Below, piece after piece: positions 56,602 to 64,000 of a stretch of 64,000 bases of DNA (its first letter is position 1; every line of letters begins with the position of its first letter). A program made the translations under genes and the position numbers. The stretch is from positions 9,240,280-9,304,279 of the forward strand of contig CM034108.1 in assembly GCA_019914945.1 (NCBI GenBank), in the 5' to 3' direction. Origin of the DNA: Typha latifolia. Its lineage: Eukaryota > Streptophyta > Magnoliopsida > Poales > Typhaceae. A model generated the notes under the pieces. That model saw only the letters and a list, made by a program, of their open reading frames with translations, did no database searches and was not told the DNA's origin.

Positions 56602-56845
56602 ATTCAAGTGGTGGATAAATACCCGAATAGACCACCCGAATAGGTGGGTTGTGTGTGCGCGCGCGAGTGCTGCATGTGCTGGGTCGCCTCAATGTGATCG
56701 CCAAATCCGGTCAGCGCCCGAGCGAATTAATCCCAACTCTCTTCTCTATTTCCCTTCCCCTCCCTTCCCTTTCGCTTCCCCCCGTCGCGAAGAGGAGAGA
56801 GATTTTAACAAAAAGAAAAAGAGGAGAGAGGAGAGAGAGAGAGAA
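56602..56845 (+). promoter_or_regulatory. Core promoter and 5' UTR region of RING1
   Basis: A TATA-like ATAAATA at 56615-56621 lies just right of the MITE. A CT-rich stretch (56735-56785) and a GA-rich stretch (56795-56845) precede the start codon, typical of plant 5' UTRs. An upstream ATG at 56649 opens a 94-codon frame overlapping the main start in another frame; if transcribed, it could act as a repressive uORF. The transcription start is not known. Confidence 0.45.
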
Positions 56846-59800
56846 ATGCCTGCCCAGAAGCGTCCGCATGCGGCTTCCTCCGACCACCAAACCGTCGAAC
56901 ATCTCGCGGCCACTGCGGAGGACTCATCTATGAGACCTTGTTCTCCTCCTCCTCCTACGCCACCACAGCAGAAGCAAGAGGAGGAGGAGGAGAAGGTGGA
57001 AGTCAAGGTTGAGAAGAAGAACGAGGAGGGGAGGGAGAGGAGATGCATGCGAATCCCAATCCTGAGCGGCCGCAGGAACAGGACGGTGAGGACGAAGGGC
57101 GGGCGTCTCTCTTTTTGTTGTTAACTTCTTATGTCCTTCTCGATCTCATGCTTCGGGGTGTTTTGGTTGGGTGCGCAGATTCCGATGCGGACGCCGACAG
57201 CCAATCGTCGCTGAGCGCCGCTGACAAAGATGAGTACGTGCTCCCTCTCCTCATCTTTTTAAGCTATAATTTCGCTATGTCGAACCATGTTCCGTGACAT
57301 TTTCTTGAAGAAGAAGATGTGATCGTTTCTGCTAAAATGTTGCTATGGGATAATGCAATCATTTGAATAGGATGAGACAATGCCTGTTATGGTTACGTTG
57401 TAGGTGATCTTCAAGTAGTTCCTTGATGGAGGAATTGAATGTCTGTTCTGATTTGTTGCTGTCAACAGCGGAATAGCTGCCAAATGTTTTAGCACTTGCA
57501 GGTCTAGTGTTTTAATGATTGTTGGACTAGTAGTCAGGGGAAGTGATTATGAATCAGCATATGGTTGTTAGACTGTAGAATTTAGCTGTCATACTCGTAC
57601 CAGATTCTATCTCCTGCTGTGACTGAGTAGGTTGAAGCAAATATTCGATCAGGCCAATATTGCTAAAGATGGAACGGGTAAGAAGAATTCGATACGCATC
57701 TTATGCTTCCTACTCACTTTGGAAGAGTCGTAGATCACTTCTAGGTCCTAGCAGCAAGACCAGAACCAGGTCTGGAGGAAATTACACTTTTAACTTTTTA
57801 CATCTCTTTCCCAACAATATGGTTTTGAGTTGTCCAAAAAAAGAAAAAAAGACTAAAAAGTAAATTTAACTCTGTTATTTTTGAAAAAAAATTATGCTTT
57901 ATGTTGTTTAGATTAACCCTATTGATGATAATAGATATAATTTGTAAGTTAAGTTTCTCCAGGGAATGGTTTTGATAATAAATAGATTAACCCTATTTTT
58001 GTTGTTGTTTTACATCTCTTTCCCAACAATATGGTTTTGAGTTGTCCAAAAAAAAGAAAAAAGACTAAAAAATAAATTTAACTCTGTTATTTTTGAAAAA
58101 AAAATTATGCTCTATGTTGTTTAGATTAACCCTATTGATGATAATAGATATAATTTGTAAGTTAAGTTTCTCCAGGGAATGTTTTCATGATTACTTCTCT
58201 GACAATAGATGTGTTAGCCTTTGATATGTCGTGCTTTGACAAAGTTTCCCTGTTGTTATAATATAACCTACTTGATGCTGATGCAAATTTGATGTCCTGC
58301 TAATAGCATTGAGTTAACTCCTAAATTTAGGTTGCAAACTGAAGTTGGTCACTACATTCTTTTCATCACCTCTTGTGCTATCCATATGCTACCTTTTTGT
58401 TTGAGAATACCTGCTCCTTGTTGTTGATGATCTTGTTGGTTCCCCTATTGTTGACTCAAGTAGTTCTCTGTAAGGATCAAACATGAGCTTAAAGCTCTCT
58501 TGAAATCCGATCATTTATTCAATCTTCTTGTAGAACTGTTAAATTTTGCGTAGCACATGTAGAAGGTTTTCATGGAATTCATTATGAACCACTAAGCTGG
58601 GTATATCTCAGGCATATTTATCTTATTCTCTAAGATCCGTTTTGCACATTCTATGCCCTTGTGACAGTATCCTTTTCTTTTAGTCAGTTTTCTGGCTTTC
58701 AAGAAGAAAGGTGCAAAACGCCAATGATCTGAAATAAGAACTATTAGAATTAGCTCGAAAGTTAGAACCATTGGGAATCATCCTGGGAAGATGGTTGACA
58801 TCTCTCCCATGTGCATGATTATGTGAAGCACAAACATCATATGTAGAAGACAAGGGAACTAGTAGGAAATAAAAAACATGTGCAGCCAGAGGAGCATAAG
58901 CTGAGGGATTCAGACCAAAATCTTCACAATTAATTTCAGGTTGTTACCAGCCCTATTATTTTGGCCTAAAAGGTTAACCAGCTAGCAAACTACGGAGGAA
59001 TATGTTTAACATAGAGTGTACACCTATTTTGAGTAGGCAGTCTCACCAAGAATGTGAACGGTTTATGATGTTCTGAAAATATAGTGACTTGTACTTGGTT
59101 TCCAGCTGATTGAACCTGAATAAGTGAATATCATCAATATATGTTTTTTGGAAATTCAAACGGTTGGATCTTGATTTTTATTTGTGTTTAACTTATACTT
59201 TTGGTTCTTGTGAAGGTACTTGGGGTGTTTCAAGTCTTTTTTCAGATTGTTGATTTCTTCATCAGTCCTGTACTGCTAAATGATTTATTTTCTTACTATG
59301 AAACTACTAGTGTTTCTTTAAAAGTAGTGGCCAGGGGAAATTTTATTTTATTTTATTTTACTTTTAGGTGGGGGGGGGGGTGGGGGGCGTGTTTGTCCTT
59401 TACAACCATGTGGGAGGAATTTTCCACAGTTGGGTGTGTGCCACATTTCAATCGACGGTGCAAAATTCATCAGGAATAATTGGTTCTAGATGTAAAAGAG
59501 ACTTTCTGAAATCTTTCCAAATTCCAACTAGTAAATTCTTGTCATTTTCCAGGTTGCAAAAAAACTATATTTTTGGGATTGCATGTTTAATTCACATAAA
59601 CTGAAGTATGTCCAATGGGTTTCTTGTTAAATTTTTTATTCCGTCGGCTGATGCTTGTCCATTCGTGCTCTTTTTACGAACTGCAAAAACTTAAGGAGTT
59701 ATTTCTTACTTAAGGAAATCCTTAAGTACTTAACTAACATGAGTAAACAGATACAGTAATCACTATCACATTATCTTTTATATATGTTTTTCATTGCCTT

Positions 59801-61337
59801 GTCTTCAATTACACACCAGCATGAATAGTGTAGGGCACTTGATATTTCATATTAAAGTGCATCTTCAATCTTCAAAGCATAACTATCTTGATATTGCCAA
59901 GGGAAATTTTAGTGTACCCCCCCCGCCGCCTAGTTTTCTCTCTCTTCTTCCTTCAATTCCCCCATTCTGTCCCACCAGACATATCATTATTGACATGATC
60001 TCCTCCTTACAAAGAGAAATATGGGAATTTACATAAGCAAATAATCCTTTTATTTTAGCTTAATTGGCCAATTTGGTTTTATTGAACCTTTGGATTGGCC
60101 TATTTATTTATTTTCTATTTCTTTTTTCTCCTTTCCTCCCCGTGCCAATTAAATTCTAGGTGAGATTAAATGTCCCCACTAAGGGGACTTCTTGCATCTC
60201 TAAATGGGTCCACTTCAAAGTGGGGTCCACCTCAAGTGATGAGTTTGTTTAGACTGATTAGATTTTTAATGCAATTCTATACAGCATCCGAGCCCATCTT
60301 AAGATTAGTGAGATTTTAAAATAAAATTATCTAAACTATATGTTTAATGACTTATATATTTTTAGTTTTCGATAAGACATTTTGTTATAAAGGCTAAACA
60401 CCTAGATCCCTGAATTGACCTGATTTAACTTATATCCCTAAATTAAAAATGTCACATTAAGAACCCTTAAACTATCATAATTTCTACAGGGGGTTACATT
60501 GTTGTCGAAAAAGTTGATTTTACAAAATTAACTTCTATCCTTGTACTTGGGTTGTAGAAGAAGGGAAGTTATATCACCATTGAACTTGACATTGGGTTGG
60601 GATTGAGAGAGAAATATGGGGAAGGTGAGGGGGGAAAATAAGTTGAGAGAGATTGAGATTTTGAGAGGAGGAATAGTAATAGAAATCATACAGGTTGCTA
60701 CTAGATGAAAGAAATGTTGAAAGTAAAGGAGAGGGAAAGGATTGTTAAAGATTGGGAGAAATATAAGTCTAGGGAGAAAGATGAGGGCAATTTCAAGTTG
60801 AGTTCGCTATGCGAAGGAGAGGGTATTTAGATGGTCTCCTAGGATGGATGTTAGCGGGTCTCTCGCTCTCTCTCTCTCGTGCATGCGTAATCTCTATCAG
60901 CTTGTGATTTCTCTCTTTTTAATTCTGAGGTGCGAAAGTTAGAATTGTCCAGGAGCAGATAAATAACTCCCTAATGGATTTTTTTCTTCTCTCCTCTTCC
61001 CTTTTTTGGTTCCTGGAAGAACTTAAATGATGTTATTTATATATTTCAGATAGCATATTGCCTATACATGCTTCACCTCTTGTGTTGGTAAAGCTCAAAT
61101 ATTCGTAATACTTCTACTTGAATAAATTTCAAATGAATAGTTAGTTTGTTGATTGTGTTTCAGGATTCATCATTCCCTACATGTGAACTTACCACATGTA
61201 TGCCATAAGTGGAATACAAATTTTATTTGTAAGTTCTTTGCTGTTCAAATGATTTTATGGAACTTGCTTTGTTCGCAGGTTTATACTAGTCAAATTAGCA
61301 GAGATACGCAAAGAAGTGCAATGCCCTATATGCTTAG
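56846..61337 (+). CDS. RING1-type E3 ubiquitin ligase of PRC1, 5' part (gene runs off the window)
   Basis: Plant RING1 proteins pair with BMI1-type partners in the nucleus to ubiquitinate histone H2A and repress developmental genes. Exon 1 (56846-57085) starts MPAQKRPHAAS, then a Pro-rich and a Glu/Lys-rich acidic part. Exon 2 (57179-57233) gives the acidic-serine stretch DADADSQSSLSAADKDE. Exon 3 (61279-61337) gives FILVKLAEIRKEVQCPICLG, a signature of plant RING1, ending after the first C-x2-C zinc ligands. Donors are G/GTGAGG, GA/GTACGT and TTAG/GTATGA; acceptors GCGCAG and TTCGCAG. Introns are 93 and 4045 bp. Phases 1, 2 and 1 fit between exons only if exon 1 ends in the +2 frame (PERPQEQD), while the start is in another frame. 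One base therefore seems missing in the purine-rich tract around 57013-57042, as a sequencing error or a real mutation. The remaining RING and C-terminal ubiquitin-like exons lie beyond 64000. Confidence 0.85.
57797..58181. repeat. Direct duplication in RING1 intron 2
   Basis: About 173 bp (57797-57968) starting 'tttacatctctttcccaaca' and ending 'ctccagggaatg' is repeated at 58008-58181 with only a few differences. The units are separated by about 40 bp. The close match suggests a recent event. Confidence 0.88.
58182..61278 (+). other. Rest of RING1 intron 2
   Basis: No exon or other gene seen. Notable items: a G-run (about 59368-59386) able to form a quadruplex, a C-run near 59920, and a segment at about 60385-60495 ('ctagatccctgaattgacc', 'aacccttaaactatcataattt') that resembles MITE or LTR scraps. 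Small frames here are unsupported. Confidence 0.6.
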
Positions 61338-64000
61338 GTATGAAACTGTAATGTTCATGTACATGCAATACTATCAAAAGTTATCTTCTAAAATTAAATA
61401 AGTCAGGTTTCTTTCAGCAGTTGATCTCAAAAAGATGTTCTTATACTTTTTGAGGCTGTTTGTGTCCTATAGTTTTAAGGGATCCTTTACTAGTTTGCCA
61501 CCTGAAAGTTGGGGATGTACATGTATAAATGCATGAACTATATGTATCTTTCCTAAATTTTGGATTTGCAGATATTCCCTGGACAAAATATTTTATATTA
61601 AAAATGGTTATTAGTTGACATCCTCCAAACAAAGTTATGTTTTACCTCATTTTTTCCTTTTCCTAGTGCAAGATTCCCAATTGTAATTTTTCAAATTCTT
61701 GTAAGTATTTTGTTAACCCCTCAAACAATGAGTGGATGTACGCAGCTGTGGGGATAATATTATATCCTTGCAGCTGATTTTAGATTTATCTGAAGAAAAA
61801 GATTCGAGGAACTTGTTATATGACTCTGTTTTTCCATTTTCTGCTGGATTGATTAGAACAAGTGGAAATCATGTATTTCCCTTTGTTAAATTTAAAACTA
61901 GTGGATGCTCCACAATATTCTATGCTTAAAAGGTTCTAAACGAGCATGCCTCTCAGATAGTCATATATATTGTATAGTTAGATGAGCAGGTCAAGCAATT
62001 TAGATAAACATACGTACCTGGAATACCAATACTGAGACATACCTCAGGGAAGGAAACTAGGTTTGTTCAAGTCTATAGCTTGTCAGATCCAAGAGTGCAC
62101 AAATAGCTATTGACCTAGCAATGATGGCAAGTCAAAATCAATAGTGCCAATTTGTAGCATCCATCTAACGAAGAGATTAATTTCAAGAATTTATGACCAA
62201 ACTAGCCCTCCTTTTTTTTTTTGCTTCTAGTCTTCTACTGCAATTTAAAACTTAAATATGAGTCTAGGCACAATTTGAAAACGCTGGCTGGAATAGCGAT
62301 TTCTAAATATATGAAAATTTCAAAACCGCCAAAAAGATTGCCATCTTAGGAAAAAATTTGCATATAAATCACTTTTTGATTTATCGATTTCTGTATAAAT
62401 TGCTAAACTAATATGCGACTCACATGGAAAGTTTTTCTCAGAGGAAAACTTTTTAACGATTTTGAAATTTTTATATAAGTCGCTAACTAGGTCAGTGACT
62501 TATATTTAAAAATCACTGTCGCAGTCAATGGTTTCACCTAGCCTTATATTTAAGTTTTGAAGTGTACTGGATGCATAAAAAGAATTAGGGGCAGACTTAA
62601 AATAGTCAAAAACTCATATTTTCAATGCAAACTAGTAATCCTTAGAAACTCCTCCTTAACTCCAGTGGACTATTATTGATCTCAGAGTTCTGATTTGACA
62701 TAATTGGAGTCATGCACAACATCTAAATGTTATGTTAGTACAAATTATTAATTGGCTACTCCAATTAATCAATTGCACTTAAATTAACATGAATACAATT
62801 GACTCAAAACAAATTAAAAAGCCTGTTTAGTGATTAAATAGAAAAGGTAGGCTTAGTTGCTTATGTTGCCCTACCTTTCCCAACATTGTCTCCATCTGCA
62901 CCTTAAGTATTTACCATTGTCGATATAGTTAGACACAAAACTGACTTGTGGAATCATTCTATTTCAATAGATGAAGAAATTTAATATACTTAGCCTCATT
63001 CATCTTGTCCAATTGTTTTTCTAATAACAAGTATTCTTTGTATATTCGCGAAGTTGGAGAAGGGAAATTAGAGAAGAAGGATAAGTGTCACAATCCCAAC
63101 TACTTCAATATAGATAGGTATGCCCTGCCGCAACCCAAAGAAACTCAAGAGTGCAAGGCCTAAAGAATACTCTCTACAAGAGTTAATGATTCATATGGAG
63201 GGGGAACAAATGCCACTTAGCTACAACAATCAAATGCTACAATATAATAGAAATAATAATGAGAAGATGAAGAAGTATAACAAAACAGAAAGGTGAGACT
63301 CCTGGGAGGTCCCCAAATAGGAAAGGTCCTCTCTTAGTTGAACAAAGAAAATCTGTTACAGAATAGGAAAAATATAAGATTTCTATTGAAGAGAACTCAA
63401 ATCCTACAAATTTGCTTCTTGTCACATTGCAAAATTCCTTCTTAGGTTATTTTACCTGGTAAGAGACATGATAAGCTATGTAACCCGAGAAAATAATCCC
63501 AAGAGACATGTAGCCATTTGATATCAATATTTTTTCAAAACTAAATGAAACTGTCTGTTTTATTGGAATATAACTCAAACTAAAACAATATCCATAAGAG
63601 CAACTAGAACGACATATAATATGCTTGAAATGGAAGCTATACGTGCAAGTATGGCCTTTGGTAGAACTTGGGATACAATAGATAAATAGATCTTAATCTG
63701 GAAGCTTTTGCATATCTTCCTATCGTGGCCACAAAGGTCCACTCTCGCTTTACCTTGCATAGTGATTTGGCTAGCTTGATGGGATTTGTGAAAGTGCATG
63801 TTGCTAGACTCACCGTACTTTTGTTACTGTTGATCTTTTTGCACCTTATTGAGTTTTTCATATTAGTTCTACGTTGAGGTGTTTTCAATCATTGACATTG
63901 CATGTGAGTGGATGTACACTAGTTGAGTTGCTTCTTACTGGACTTGTTGCATCAATTGATATTCCTTTTGTCTAGTAGGCTGTTTTGGAACTCTTTTGAT
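61338..64000 (+). other. RING1 intron 3 or beyond; no further exon found
   Basis: I looked for the next exon (the part after CPICLG with the remaining zinc ligands and the CLHRFC-type motif) and did not find it. Intron 3 therefore exceeds 2.6 kb, or the exon is too changed to see. No other gene is supported. Confidence 0.6.
62285..62530. repeat. Imperfect palindromic repeat in RING1 intron 3
   Basis: 'agcgatttctaaatatatgaaaatttcaaaaccg' at about 62295-62329 is largely mirrored at about 62456-62486 ('cgattttgaaatttttatataagtcgct'). The spacing and A/T-rich interior suggest a small MITE. No TSD was identified. Confidence 0.5.

Noticed and set aside
59368..59386. G-run in RING1 intron 2 as a regulatory quadruplex
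   Set aside because: A single G-run can form such a structure, but nothing around it supports a function.

Overview
This is a plant nuclear window: spliceosomal introns, a plant Polycomb RING1 gene, a family-1 glycosyltransferase, and a dense bed of nested LTR retrotransposons, MITEs and Mutator remnants. The GC-rich, single-exon glycosyltransferase and the A/T-rich surroundings fit a flowering plant, perhaps a non-grass monocot, but the species cannot be named from the sequence. One scaffold gap of exactly 500 N lies at 27120-27619.

Host genes. Only two protein genes look like working host genes. (1) A complete intronless UDP-glycosyltransferase (10962-12386, minus) with an intact PSPG box. 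(2) The 5' part of a RING1-type PRC1 E3 ubiquitin ligase gene (56846-61337, plus; it continues past the window edge), with three short exons, a 4 kb second intron and a reading-frame break inside exon 1. A third, small GRF-type zinc-finger gene (53911-54264, minus) carries two in-frame stops and lies tail-to-tail with the C-terminal part of a Mutator-like transposase (52300-52875, plus).

Layout. 1-410 foldback repeat; 579-8378 three broken Ty3/Gypsy elements, two of them facing each other; 9160-10164 solo LTR with a perfect target-site duplication (TSD); 10962-12386 glycosyltransferase; 13337-14573 two related MITEs; 14835-21998 an old LTR element (J) containing a second element (L) whose primer-binding site (PBS) is amplified about seven times; 22.9-24.8 kb a cluster of LTR-derived modules; 25.1-36.7 kb long LTR-like and unassigned sequence with the gap; 36.77-39.12 kb two LTRs head to head; 40729-51236 a three-level nest (solo LTR F in element E in the 3' LTR of element D, D in a minus-strand element G), each step proved by a 5-bp TSD; 52.3-56.6 kb Mutator and MITE material; 56.6-64 kb RING1.

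Main observations. Many LTRs carry, just upstream of their TATA box, a variable array of the palindrome GCGTTCGAACGC and relatives; it expands and contracts between copies and also occurs in a second, different LTR family. The same retrotransposon lineage shows duplicated or multimerised tRNA-iMet PBSs, in one subfamily absorbed into the LTR itself. Elements D and E share one deletion joining the RNase H end to a chromodomain-like tail without integrase, which suggests a non-autonomous lineage mobilised in trans. All retrotransposon coding regions here are broken by stops and frameshifts.
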